A DNA stretch of 64,000 nucleotides from an uncultured Bacteroidia bacterium (GTDB taxonomy: Bacteria; Bacteroidota; Bacteroidia; Bacteroidales; UBA932), in contig CADAIT010000002.1 in NCBI GenBank assembly GCA_902788095.1, positions 11,764-75,763 of the forward strand. Reading direction: 5' to 3'. Below are positions 54,014-61,702 of the stretch, piece by piece. The position numbers and the translations under genes were made by a program. The notes beneath the pieces were generated by a model that saw nothing but the letters and a program-made list of their open reading frames with translations, was not told where the DNA came from and searched no databases. Position 1 is the stretch's first letter; the number at the start of each line of letters is the position of its first letter.

Positions 54014-56269
54014 TCAGAATGCACGGATCGGCGCCCGCAGGATTTCCTCGCGGGCGTCTTCGTACAATACCCGCGCCTCCAGCGTATGCTCCCCTTCCGG
54101 CAATTCCAAACGGGTGCCCTGCAGGGTTTCTCCATCCAACTTCCAGGTAACGGTGTCAATACGCGTGTTCTCCGGCACCTGCACCTGCAACGCAAAGGAC
54201 TCGCCCGCCATGAGCGCTCCTGCGGGCAAGACGATGCAGGCATAGCCCATCTGCGCCAGATTCTCCGCCGGTACTTCTTCCAGGCGGGTTTGCAGCATGA
54301 GATCCATGTAGAAACCGGCTTTCTTGTTGTACAGGGGCTTCCAGTCCACATTCTCCATGCTGAAAGGCGCATAGAAACTGTTGCCTGAGTTCCCCGGATA
54401 AACAACCGAAAACGGGTTGTTGTCGCCCATCTCCTGAAATCCGTAGCCCACATAGATATCCTGTCCCTCCGGAATGCGGAAATCGGCCTCCAGCGGGACG
54501 GAGACGGGCAGATACTCCCCTGCCTCCGGCTTTCCCGCATCCTGGGTCAGCTGCCGGCTGGTCCCGACGTCCAGGGTAATATACAGATTACCAAGCGTCT
54601 CCGGGTTAGAAACATAAGGGAAACAGACCACCTCGGTCAGCCGGCGGCCCACGTAGGGGGCCAAATCGTCGGCGGTAAAGCGGACGGCGGCCATCAGGGG
54701 TTCCTTGGACGCCGGTGAATAATACCCGTTGTTCAGGCCCGGGTCGTAGGTATAATAGAAGGTGCCGGCCGGTTCCTGGTTTTTCGCCAGGAAATGGTAT
54801 TCGCATACCAGCCGGGATTTGGCCAGTTCCGTTTCCCGTTTTATGGTACGATACCCGGATTTGGATACCTCGACCGTCCAGCAGGCCACATTTTCCAGCA
54901 CTGCCTCAAGCTGATAGTACCCGTACATGTCACTGTACCCGGAAACCGCCGGATCCTCGCCGGCATACAGCTGCACCAGCGCATTTTGCACGGGAGCCCC
55001 GGTCTGGTCCAGCACAAGGCCGCACAGGACGTGCCGCGAAGCGCTTTCCAGCACCCGAAAACGGATACGGTCCTGTTCCAGGTCCACGCAGCTGATGGCC
55101 AGCTGACCGCTCTCCCCTTCCCAGTCTTCCGGAAGGAAGCTGTGTACGTTGCCGGAACCCGGAAACAGAAGGGCGCCCGGATTCAGCGAAACGACGTTGT
55201 AGTTGTGCGGTTCCATGGGCGGGACCACGTAGCAGCATGGATGCGACCCATAGGCGTTCACACGGTTGGAAGCACGCCAGTCCGCCCAGTAAAAAGAGGC
55301 CGGATGGCCGTACACATCCCGCTCGGAGCCATCTACATGGTACACAAGCAAGCCCATGGGAAGAGACGCGTAATAGAAATACTCCCCTTCCGTGCGGGTG
55401 GGACTGACAGCCGTTTCACCGAACGGAAGCTGCATCCAGCCTTCCTGCAACGGTTTCAACTGCTCCGCCGGCATCCAGCCCAGCAGCATTTTCTCAATCG
55501 CCAGCAACGGCGGCGGAGCGTCACCCTCTTTGCTATAGAGCCCGCCGGCCATCACGGAAAACTGATACATGCCTCCGGCAAGGCCGTTTTTGGCGCCGTC
55601 GGTGTCATAAAGGTCCGGCAGGCCCAGCGCATGGCCCATCTCATGGATTACAGGGCCGATTCCCACCACCTGCGCACCCTCCGTTCCCCGCAGCTCCGAG
55701 GTGCAGAAATAATAGCCGAGTCCCATTCCGTCGAAACGGGCATCGACAATTTCCGGCTCCGTGCAAGTCCGGATATCGGCATGATGCGACCAGATGGCGT
55801 CCGCACCCGCACCGCCGGCCTGGTCATAGCCGGCATAAAAATACAGGACAAGGTCCAGGATGCCGTCGCCATCGGCGTCGTAGGAGGCAAAATCCACTTC
55901 CCCTTCCAACTGCCAGCAGGCCTCCAGCAGGACGCGTTCGGGCGCTTCATCGCCCAGCCGCTCCCCTTTCTCCATACGGTCTTTTCCATAGGCCGCAATC
56001 GGTTTATCCAGCAAGACCGGACCGTAAACGTCGAAAACGGGACGGAAAAGCCCGTTGGAATTTTCGTCGAAATACTTGCTCACTTCCGTGTTCAGAAGGG
56101 TGGAAATCTGGGTTTTCGGCTCTTCCAGGGTGAAACGGATATTGCGAAATTCCACCAGAACGGTGAAAATATGCGGTTCCCCTGCCGGATGCACCGCCTG
56201 ACCAGGCGTTTGACCCCAGCCCAGGACGCTTCCAAGCAGCAGAAACCCTATGAACAAGCAGCGCTTCAT
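54014..56269 (-). CDS. Secreted M6-family metalloprotease
   Basis: This 751-residue protein has a signal peptide (MKRCLFIGFLLLGSVLGWGQ). An immune-inhibitor-A-like M6 catalytic domain follows (about 35-330), with the zinc motif VIHEMGHALGLPDLYD (about 208-223) and the calcium-site-like DADGDGILDLVLYFY before it. Later come a carboxypeptidase-regulatory-like beta domain (about 410-470: GLVLDQTGAPVQNALVQLYA), a jelly-roll-like domain (about 520-660) and a final Ig-like domain ending at the C-terminus. There is no Por secretion tail visible. It lies 21 bases after a small lipoprotein gene in the same transcript. Substrate unknown. Confidence 0.88.
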   Translation of the reverse strand: MKRCLFIGFLLLGSVLGWGQTPGQAVHPAGEPHIFTVLVEFRNIRFTLEEPKTQISTLLNTEVSKYFDENSNGLFRPVFDVYGPVLLDKPIAAYGKDRMEKGERLGDEAPERVLLEACWQLEGEVDFASYDADGDGILDLVLYFYAGYDQAGGAGADAIWSHHADIRTCTEPEIVDARFDGMGLGYYFCTSELRGTEGAQVVGIGPVIHEMGHALGLPDLYDTDGAKNGLAGGMYQFSVMAGGLYSKEGDAPPPLLAIEKMLLGWMPAEQLKPLQEGWMQLPFGETAVSPTRTEGEYFYYASLPMGLLVYHVDGSERDVYGHPASFYWADWRASNRVNAYGSHPCCYVVPPMEPHNYNVVSLNPGALLFPGSGNVHSFLPEDWEGESGQLAISCVDLEQDRIRFRVLESASRHVLCGLVLDQTGAPVQNALVQLYAGEDPAVSGYSDMYGYYQLEAVLENVACWTVEVSKSGYRTIKRETELAKSRLVCEYHFLAKNQEPAGTFYYTYDPGLNNGYYSPASKEPLMAAVRFTADDLAPYVGRRLTEVVCFPYVSNPETLGNLYITLDVGTSRQLTQDAGKPEAGEYLPVSVPLEADFRIPEGQDIYVGYGFQEMGDNNPFSVVYPGNSGNSFYAPFSMENVDWKPLYNKKAGFYMDLMLQTRLEEVPAENLAQMGYACIVLPAGALMAGESFALQVQVPENTRIDTVTWKLDGETLQGTRLELPEGEHTLEARVLYEDAREEILRAPIRAF

Positions 56270-56290
56270 TTACTTAATTTTCGCATGTGT

Positions 56291-56743
56291 TTATTGTTCC
56301 AGCACAAAATAAATATCGTCACTCTCCTTCAGCCAGACTTTGTCTCCCTTAACCCGGACGACCTGCAGCCGGTAAGGAATGCACATCCGGGTAAATCCAT
56401 GGTCCGCTACCAGAAACAACGCGTCGAACGACATTTTCTCCGTCAGCGGGCGCGGAAGGCCGCACAGGCTTGCAACCCGCGCATAGGCCGGTTGTACCAT
56501 GCGAAGATTCTGCCGATTGTTCCCATAATGCAGGATGCCCAGCTGCCAGCCGTCCCGCAGCACCAGGTCCCCGCCGGGCACCCCATAGGCCCCCGGCTCT
56601 TCCGTCTGCAGGATGGGGTCTTCCTCTACTTCTACCGGGACCGGTTTGTCCACCTCCTCATGCGGAATCTCCTCCCGGCATGCGCAAAGGAAAAACAAGG
56701 CCGGGAAAAGGCACAATAAAGCCGATATGGAAAAACTTCGCAT
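56291..56743 (-). CDS. Small lipoprotein
   Basis: The start is ATG 56743 (MRSFSISALLCLFPALFFLC), giving 150 residues with a lipoprotein cysteine at about 22 (FLCAC). A short acidic and proline-rich spacer leads to a compact domain (about 60-150: GDLVLRDGWQLGILHYGNNR, GFTRMCIPYRLQVVRVKGDK). The family is not recognised. The gene is directly upstream of the M6 protease and shares its promoter, so it may be a partner or inhibitor at the outer membrane; this is inference from position only. Confidence 0.75.
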   Translation of the reverse strand: MRSFSISALLCLFPALFFLCACREEIPHEEVDKPVPVEVEEDPILQTEEPGAYGVPGGDLVLRDGWQLGILHYGNNRQNLRMVQPAYARVASLCGLPRPLTEKMSFDALFLVADHGFTRMCIPYRLQVVRVKGDKVWLKESDDIYFVLEQ

Positions 56744-56764
56744 CTTTTTAGTCCTGATACTCCA

Positions 56765-56772
56765 CAAATATA
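56765..56772 (-). promoter_or_regulatory. -7 box of the lipoprotein-M6 protease transcript
   Basis: On the minus strand TATATTTG, 22 bases before ATG 56743, back to back with the exchanger promoter. Confidence 0.5.
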
Positions 56773-56785
56773 CATAAAAAATCAC

Positions 56786-56793
56786 TAATTTTG
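56786..56793 (+). promoter_or_regulatory. -7 box of the exchanger gene
   Basis: TAATTTTG, with predicted start near 56800 and a leader of about 15 bases to ATG 56815. Confidence 0.5.
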
Positions 56794-56814
56794 TGCCCTG
56801 TAAAACGAACATAC

Positions 56815-57771
56815 ATGATTATACAGATTCTTTTATTGCTCGTAGGGCTCGCTCTGGTAGTTTTCGGGGCCGATTATCTGGTGGAAGGCGCTTCGGCCGT
56901 CGCCCGCAAGTTTGGACTCAGCGAATTTGTCATCGGACTGACTATCGTGGGCATGGGGACCTCGGCGCCGGAAATGGTGGTCAGCTTCATCGGCGCCGCG
57001 CAGGGCAATGCCGACATCGCCCTGGGCAATGTCGTCGGTTCCAATATTTTCAACACGCTGCTCATCCTGGGACTTACGGCCCTGATTCTCCCCATGGGCA
57101 TAAGCGCGGACAACCGCAGGAAGGACATCCCCGTCAATATCTTAACGACCATACTGCTCATTGTTTTGGGACTGGAGCACACCCTCTTCGGCTTCGGAAC
57201 GGACGGGCTCAGCCGCCTGGACGGTGCCATTCTCGTGGTCCTGTTCATCGCCTACATGTGGTCCTCCTTTACAAAGAAAACAGCTGAAACAACGCAGGAA
57301 AACGAAGCAAAGCCCATCAAGCCCTGGCTCGCCGCCATCATGATTATAGGCGGTTTGGGAGGCCTTGTGGCCGGAGGCAACTTGTTCGTCAATGCCGCCA
57401 CGGCCATCGCCAAGGCACTGGGCGTGAGCGACAAATTCATCGCCATCACCATCCTGGCCGGAGGCACTTCCATGCCGGAATTGGCCACCTGCGTCGCGGC
57501 GGCCATCAAAAAGAAAGGGCAGCTGGCGCTGGGAAACATCATCGGCTCCAACATCTTCAACATCCTGCTTATCCTGGGCGGCAGTGCGCTCATCCACCCT
57601 CTTTCTTTTGCCGATATCACCTATGTGGACTTAGGCATCCTGCTCGCAAGCGCCCTGGCGCTGCTCACGGCTTGTTATATCGGCAAAAAAAACAGCCTGG
57701 ACCGTTTGGACGGCAGTCTGTTTCTCTTGTTATGGGGCGGCTATATGGCCTGGCTTATTGTGAATCTGTAA
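56815..57771 (+). CDS. Calcium/sodium antiporter (CaCA family)
   Basis: This inner-membrane exchanger moves Ca2+ out against Na+ or H+. The 318-residue protein has two homologous halves of five helices in inverted topology. The alpha-1 repeat has MGTSAPEMVVSFIGA with GNVVGSNIFNTLLILG (about 47-90), and the alpha-2 repeat AGGTSMPELATCVAA with GNIIGSNIFNILLILG (about 219-263). Both repeats keep the cation-binding glutamate. The start at ATG 56815 follows from the promoter. The stop overlaps the convergent acyltransferase by 17 bases. Confidence 0.93.
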   Translation: MIIQILLLLVGLALVVFGADYLVEGASAVARKFGLSEFVIGLTIVGMGTSAPEMVVSFIGAAQGNADIALGNVVGSNIFNTLLILGLTALILPMGISADNRRKDIPVNILTTILLIVLGLEHTLFGFGTDGLSRLDGAILVVLFIAYMWSSFTKKTAETTQENEAKPIKPWLAAIMIIGGLGGLVAGGNLFVNAATAIAKALGVSDKFIAITILAGGTSMPELATCVAAAIKKKGQLALGNIIGSNIFNILLILGGSALIHPLSFADITYVDLGILLASALALLTACYIGKKNSLDRLDGSLFLLLWGGYMAWLIVNL

Positions 57772-58906
57772 GCTGTTCTTTGGACAGAACCGGATTACTG
57801 TAAATGTGCAGGAAAATGTCCCTGAGTTCATGTTTGTTCAGGGACGGTTCCACCATGAGCAGGCGCTGGGCAATGTAGGATTTGAAGGTTTCCAGGTCCT
57901 CGGCGGTGTACCGGTCTGCGTACTTCTTGCAGCCATTCACCATATCATAGGCCATATAATTGGTTTTCCACAGCTTGTAGCCGCTGATAATCCTGCGGTC
58001 CACAGCGTGGCGGATGAGCTGGTAGCGGTCGTTTTTGTCGCAGTGCGCCGCAGCCCGGATTTCCTCTTCCGTAAGGGGGTCGTCAATGCTCAGGTGCACG
58101 TTCCCCTTGTATTGCTTGATGCCCATCATGATGCTCTCCAAATCCTCCGTCTCCCCTTTCACATATTTTCGGGTGCGTGAAATGAGGAGTTCACGGGCCT
58201 TGAGTATGTCGCACGGCTCATACTCGTAGGAAATGCTGATGGGAATAATGTTCAGGTCCATGAAATTTTGCACGAAATCACCCGTTCCGCTCATGTCCAG
58301 CATTTTTAACAGGCCCTGCTCAGTAGTGTCCAGACCATCTTTGGTCCGGCCCTGGCGCTGTGCAATCCAGACGGAAGCCGTGCCGGAGGTTACGGTTTCC
58401 CGGATATAGCGGCTGAGCAGCTGCGAGGACAAGTACAACTCACGGGCCGATATGCCACGAATCACCTTGATCATGCGGTTGGAGCGGATAAGCAGCTCCA
58501 CCGACTTCACCTTGAGAAGGTTGTCGCCCACGCAAATCTGTGTTTCCGGCATGTGGTAACGTTGGAGCGTTATTTGCGTAAGCGCCGGATCCAGGATGAT
58601 GTCCCGGTGATTGGACATGGCCACATACTTGCGTTTCAGGTTCTGCAACTTCTCAAAACCATCATAGGTATATTCCTTCATGCTGGTGTCCACCACCCAG
58701 TTGATGGCCTTGGACATGACCACACCCTGGAATTCGTCCACGGTATGGATGCTGCGCAAGACCTCGCCCAGAAAGCCCTCCGGTTTATCCGGAAAGATGA
58801 ATTTGGACACCCACTTGGTATTGGGGTGATTGGAAAGCCGTGTCAGGGCGGCCGCCGCTTCTTCGTCTGTAAAAGGAGCTATATCAGAAAATTCACTCAA
58901 ATCCAT
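57755..58906 (-). CDS. Glycerol-phosphate acyltransferase-like protein (PlsC fold)
   Basis: This 383-residue protein has the acyltransferase motif VAMSNHRDIILDP (about 95-107), a variant HxxxxD in which NHRDIILD supplies histidine and aspartate. SVWIAQRQGRTKDG (about 177-190) is a second conserved acyltransferase block. The last 120 residues are helical. No transmembrane segment is seen. It may be a peripheral membrane enzyme for 1-acylglycerol-3-phosphate or lipid-A-type acylation; substrate uncertain. It overlaps the exchanger gene at its 3' end. Confidence 0.8.
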   Translation of the reverse strand: MDLSEFSDIAPFTDEEAAAALTRLSNHPNTKWVSKFIFPDKPEGFLGEVLRSIHTVDEFQGVVMSKAINWVVDTSMKEYTYDGFEKLQNLKRKYVAMSNHRDIILDPALTQITLQRYHMPETQICVGDNLLKVKSVELLIRSNRMIKVIRGISARELYLSSQLLSRYIRETVTSGTASVWIAQRQGRTKDGLDTTEQGLLKMLDMSGTGDFVQNFMDLNIIPISISYEYEPCDILKARELLISRTRKYVKGETEDLESIMMGIKQYKGNVHLSIDDPLTEEEIRAAAHCDKNDRYQLIRHAVDRRIISGYKLWKTNYMAYDMVNGCKKYADRYTAEDLETFKSYIAQRLLMVEPSLNKHELRDIFLHIYSNPVLSKEQLTDSQ

Positions 58907-58934
58907 TTCCTTGTTGAATTAGTTATCTTCTCCA

Positions 58935-58942
58935 CAAAGCTA
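58935..58942 (-). promoter_or_regulatory. -7 box of the acyltransferase gene
   Basis: On the minus strand TAGCTTTG, 29 bases before ATG 58906. The upstream stretch is T-rich with no clear -33. Confidence 0.45.
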
Positions 58943-58962
58943 CAAAAAATAAAACAATAAAC

Positions 58963-60171
58963 CTATCTCCGCTCCAACAAAGAACTGTCTCCGTAGCTCA
59001 AGAAACGGAATCCGTGCTGGAGGGCGTAGTCGTAAATGGTGCGCCAATCGCCTTTTACAAAAGCAGATACAAGCAGAATCAAGGTACTCTCCGGCTGGTG
59101 GAAATTGGTCACCAGTTTATCGACAATCCGGAACGGAAAGCCCGGGACGATGATGATGCGCGTGCCGCCGGCCAAATTTTCCAGTCCCTCGCGGTCCATG
59201 TAGCGGATAAGCGCTTCCAGGGCCTCTTCCGTGCTGTACGGGTATTCCCGCGTGTACGGGGCCCACTGTTCGACATCGGCAGGATGCCCGTTCTCCAGGC
59301 AGCTCACGCCCATGTAATAAAGGGATTCCAGCGTACGGACGGAGGTGGTTCCCACAGCGACGACGGACGAGGGGGCCGCCTTCAGGCGCTGCAGCAGTTC
59401 TTTGGATACCGAAAAGGGCTCCCGATGCATGGGGTGTTCGCTTACCAGGGAGCTTTTAACGGGCAAAAAAGTACCGGCACCCACATGCAGGCAAACCGTG
59501 CGGATGTCAATCCCTTTTTCTCGGATGCGCCCCAGCACGTCCTCCGTGAAGTGCAAGCCGGCCGTAGGAGCCGCTACTGACCCGCGGATGCGCGCATATA
59601 AAGTCTGGTAGCGCTCCGTGTCAATTTGCTCGGATTCACGGTTCAAATAGGGCGGAATGGGTACCGTACCGGCCATTTCCAGCACGCGGGAGAACGGAGA
59701 AGCGTCTTTCCAGGTAAAACGGACCACGCCGGTCTGTCCATCCCGATGTTCCAGGCGGGCTTCCAGTCCCAGGGAAACTATATCGGCACGATTATCGGGA
59801 TTATAGAGGTGCAAAACGTCTGATTTCCATTTTTTTGCATTGCCGATGACACACTTCCAGGAGGTGGTGTCGGTAGCGCAGAACGCCGTGTTGTATTCTA
59901 CGGGCTGAACGGGCTCCAGACAGAAAATCTCAATGTGCGCTCCGGTTTCCCGTACAAAATGCAGACGGGCGGGTACGACTTTGGTATCATTGAAAATCAT
60001 GAGGGAGCCTTCTGGGAGTAGTTCCGGCAACTGGCGGAAGACATACTCGTTGACAGCGCCGTCTTTGTAGTGCAGTAGTTTGGACGCATCACGCTCCGGC
60101 AGCGGATATTTCGCGATTCTATCGTCCTCCAGGCCGTAATTATAGTCTTCGATATGAATTTCCGGTATCAT
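58963..60171 (-). CDS. queA: S-adenosylmethionine:tRNA ribosyltransferase-isomerase QueA
   Basis: QueA makes epoxyqueuosine in tRNA from preQ1 by transferring the ribosyl part of SAM. The start ATG 60171 (MIPEIHIEDYNYGLEDDRIA) gives 402 residues, within the family's usual range for Bacteroidota. Motifs include YPLPERDASKLLHY, MIFNDTKVVPARL, SVAAPTAGLHFTEDVL (about 225-240), THVGAGTF-like LHVGAGTFLPV and FHQPESTLILLVSAF near the end. It is preceded by a promoter and appears monocistronic; other queuosine genes are not in the window. Confidence 0.95.
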   Translation of the reverse strand: MIPEIHIEDYNYGLEDDRIAKYPLPERDASKLLHYKDGAVNEYVFRQLPELLPEGSLMIFNDTKVVPARLHFVRETGAHIEIFCLEPVQPVEYNTAFCATDTTSWKCVIGNAKKWKSDVLHLYNPDNRADIVSLGLEARLEHRDGQTGVVRFTWKDASPFSRVLEMAGTVPIPPYLNRESEQIDTERYQTLYARIRGSVAAPTAGLHFTEDVLGRIREKGIDIRTVCLHVGAGTFLPVKSSLVSEHPMHREPFSVSKELLQRLKAAPSSVVAVGTTSVRTLESLYYMGVSCLENGHPADVEQWAPYTREYPYSTEEALEALIRYMDREGLENLAGGTRIIIVPGFPFRIVDKLVTNFHQPESTLILLVSAFVKGDWRTIYDYALQHGFRFLSYGDSSLLERR

Positions 60172-60190
60172 CAGAATTGTAAATTTCGTG

Positions 60191-60198
60191 CAAAGGTA
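60191..60198 (-). promoter_or_regulatory. queA -7 box
   Basis: On the minus strand TACCTTTG, 20 bases before ATG 60171. There is no TTG at the ideal distance. Confidence 0.5.
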
Positions 60199-60213
60199 CA
60201 GCAATTCTTGCAA

Positions 60214-60622
60214 ATAGGGAAATCTCGCGTAAAATAAAATAATTCACGTCAAGCAGTTTACAAAAATGAAATTATACGGCTTGTAAATTGTGTCAAATTA
60301 TGAAATTGCCAACAGCTTGCTAAAACCTTGCCCATCCTTTTGCTAAAATCCAATAAGAAAAACTTATAAACGATTTTAGCAAATTGTCTTTTATTTGATA
60401 ATCAGTAAGTTATATTGTTTAGTTAAAGCTGAAGATGATTAACCGGTATCCAATGTATCGGCTTCAACAGTCAAGAGTCGCTTCAAATGCATTTAGAATG
60501 TATTATATTTTAATAGAGATATACTATAAATCAAATGGTTAATTTAGATTATGCGTAGAAATACTTTAACTAAATTTTCTATATATTTATACAAATATTC
60601 ATACATCTTGGTATCGTTGCAC
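60214..60622. other. AT-rich regulatory gap before the HTH gene
   Basis: No credible gene lies in this gap. It holds an inverted repeat TTTACAA/TTGTAAA (60257-60263 and 60281-60287). It also holds the element TTGCTAAAATC/GATTTTAGCAA (60340-60350 and 60372-60382), with a further direct TTGCTAAAA at 60317-60325. The upstream ATG at 60551 precedes the promoter and its frame is not protein-like until the HTH start. Confidence 0.65.
60317..60382. repeat. TTGCTAAAA direct/inverted repeat cluster
   Basis: TTGCTAAAA at 60317, a perfect 11-base inverted pair TTGCTAAAATC (60340-60350) and GATTTTAGCAA (60372-60382). It is a candidate operator for the downstream HTH regulator. Confidence 0.65.
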
Positions 60623-60653
60623 TTGTATTTTTCGAATAACTTGTTTAGATTTG
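60623..60653 (+). promoter_or_regulatory. Promoter of the HTH regulator
   Basis: TTG (60623-60625), 20 bases, TAGATTTG (60646-60653). Predicted start near 60660 supports ATG 60674 as the gene start. Confidence 0.7.
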
Positions 60654-60673
60654 TGAAAGTAAATTTTAGGAAA

Positions 60674-61021
60674 ATGAATCGTCGTCTTTTACAGTTTTTG
60701 CAGGCTGAGAATCTTACGCAGACACAGTTTGCGGATACACTTTCCGTAGCACGCGGGAGCGTCTCCCACATTTTGGCCGGTCGCAACAAACCCGGCTACG
60801 ATTTTCTGGAAAGTCTGCTGCTCCACTTTCCTCGCCTGAATCTGGAATGGCTGTTAACGGGAAAAGGGCGTATGTACAAGGACCTCCCTCCCGAAGGGAT
60901 CCAGGATCCGGCACAACTGGAGCTGTTCTCGATGCCCGTTCCCGCGGAACCGAGAAAACTGGAAAAGATTATTGTCTATTACGACGACAATACTTTCCAG
61001 GAATTCCGTACATCCGAATGA
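60674..61021 (+). CDS. XRE-family HTH DNA-binding protein
   Basis: The start is ATG 60674 (MNRRLLQFLQAENLTQTQFA), giving 115 residues. An XRE-type helix-turn-helix fills residues 5-65 (LTQTQFADTLSVARGSVSHI, LAGRNKPGYDFLESLLLHFP, then LNLEWLLTGKGRMY, the usual end of this domain). The C-terminal 40 residues carry a short basic strand segment (RKLEKIIVYYDDNTFQEF). This form is a common small Bacteroidota regulator. Inverted repeats in the 350-base region upstream suggest autoregulation, though this is not proven. It precedes the dehydrogenase-like gene by 21 bases. Confidence 0.85.
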   Translation: MNRRLLQFLQAENLTQTQFADTLSVARGSVSHILAGRNKPGYDFLESLLLHFPRLNLEWLLTGKGRMYKDLPPEGIQDPAQLELFSMPVPAEPRKLEKIIVYYDDNTFQEFRTSE

Positions 61022-61042
61022 TTATTTTGCTAATTTTGCAGC

Positions 61043-61702
61043 ATGAGAAAGAAAAAATCACTCGCCCGGGAGGTCGTGGGACTCAAATTCGCGAATCCTG
61101 TGGGGTTGACGGAAAGCACGGAAAGGTTCCAAAAGTGCTCCCTGTGGGCCCCCAAGGCCGGTTTTATCGTGGCTACACCCCCCAAAGAGAAGCTTATCGA
61201 GTGGAGTGCAAAATTAAAGCGAATCTCTGAACGGAGCCTGCTGGGGGTCAACCTGAACGAAGACATTGTCCGCTCTTTCTCCCTTCTGTACGACTTCGCC
61301 CATTTCATCATCCTGGATCCGGATTCCAACAACGGCATCCAGTCGGCAGATATTTCGGACATCACGGAACTGATTGACGAAATCGTGGGCCTGCGCCTGT
61401 GTTACGAACGCTATACTCCTGTCTTTTTACGGCTCTCACATGTGGAAACACCGGATGAACTTCGTCCTCTGTGCAGTTATGCACGCCTGTCCGGCCTGGA
61501 CGGACTGGTTGCATCCAATCCGGAAAAAGTGCGTATGACACTCGCTGAATGTCAGTATCGCGTACCGGTCATCGGCGTAGCGGACAGCGTGGAATCGGCC
61601 CTGCAGGAGCTGCAGGACGGAGCTTCACTGGTACAGACGGAACTGCGGCCGCTCGCCTTGAAAAAACTTCTTAAAACGCTTGAAAACACGCCTGAAGAAT
61701 GA
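61043..61702 (+). CDS. Degenerate dihydroorotate-dehydrogenase-like protein
   Basis: This 219-residue protein aligns by eye with class 2 PyrD barrels but is shorter and altered. GLKFANPVGL opens like GLxFxNPVGLAAG, LLGVNLNED matches GINIGKN, and VPVIGVADSVESALQELQDG with ASLVQTEL matches the C-terminal FMN phosphate region. The catalytic serine loop NxSSPNTPGLR is replaced by LDPDSNNGIQ and the lysine of the KxxPD segment by RLSHVE. It is therefore unlikely to oxidise dihydroorotate; FMN binding may also be lost. A TAATTTTG box ends 4 bases before the ATG. It overlaps cinA by 4 bases. Confidence 0.75.
   Translation: MRKKKSLAREVVGLKFANPVGLTESTERFQKCSLWAPKAGFIVATPPKEKLIEWSAKLKRISERSLLGVNLNEDIVRSFSLLYDFAHFIILDPDSNNGIQSADISDITELIDEIVGLRLCYERYTPVFLRLSHVETPDELRPLCSYARLSGLDGLVASNPEKVRMTLAECQYRVPVIGVADSVESALQELQDGASLVQTELRPLALKKLLKTLENTPEE

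Noticed and set aside
54794-56719. A 641-codon open frame on the plus strand opposite the M6 protease
   Set aside because: It spans two real genes and a gap between them, with shadow-like composition (H, R, Q rich).
60551-60673. N-terminal extension of the XRE regulator from ATG 60551
   Set aside because: The extension is a low-complexity Y/L/F-rich stretch and contains the promoter; the HTH domain starts at 60674.
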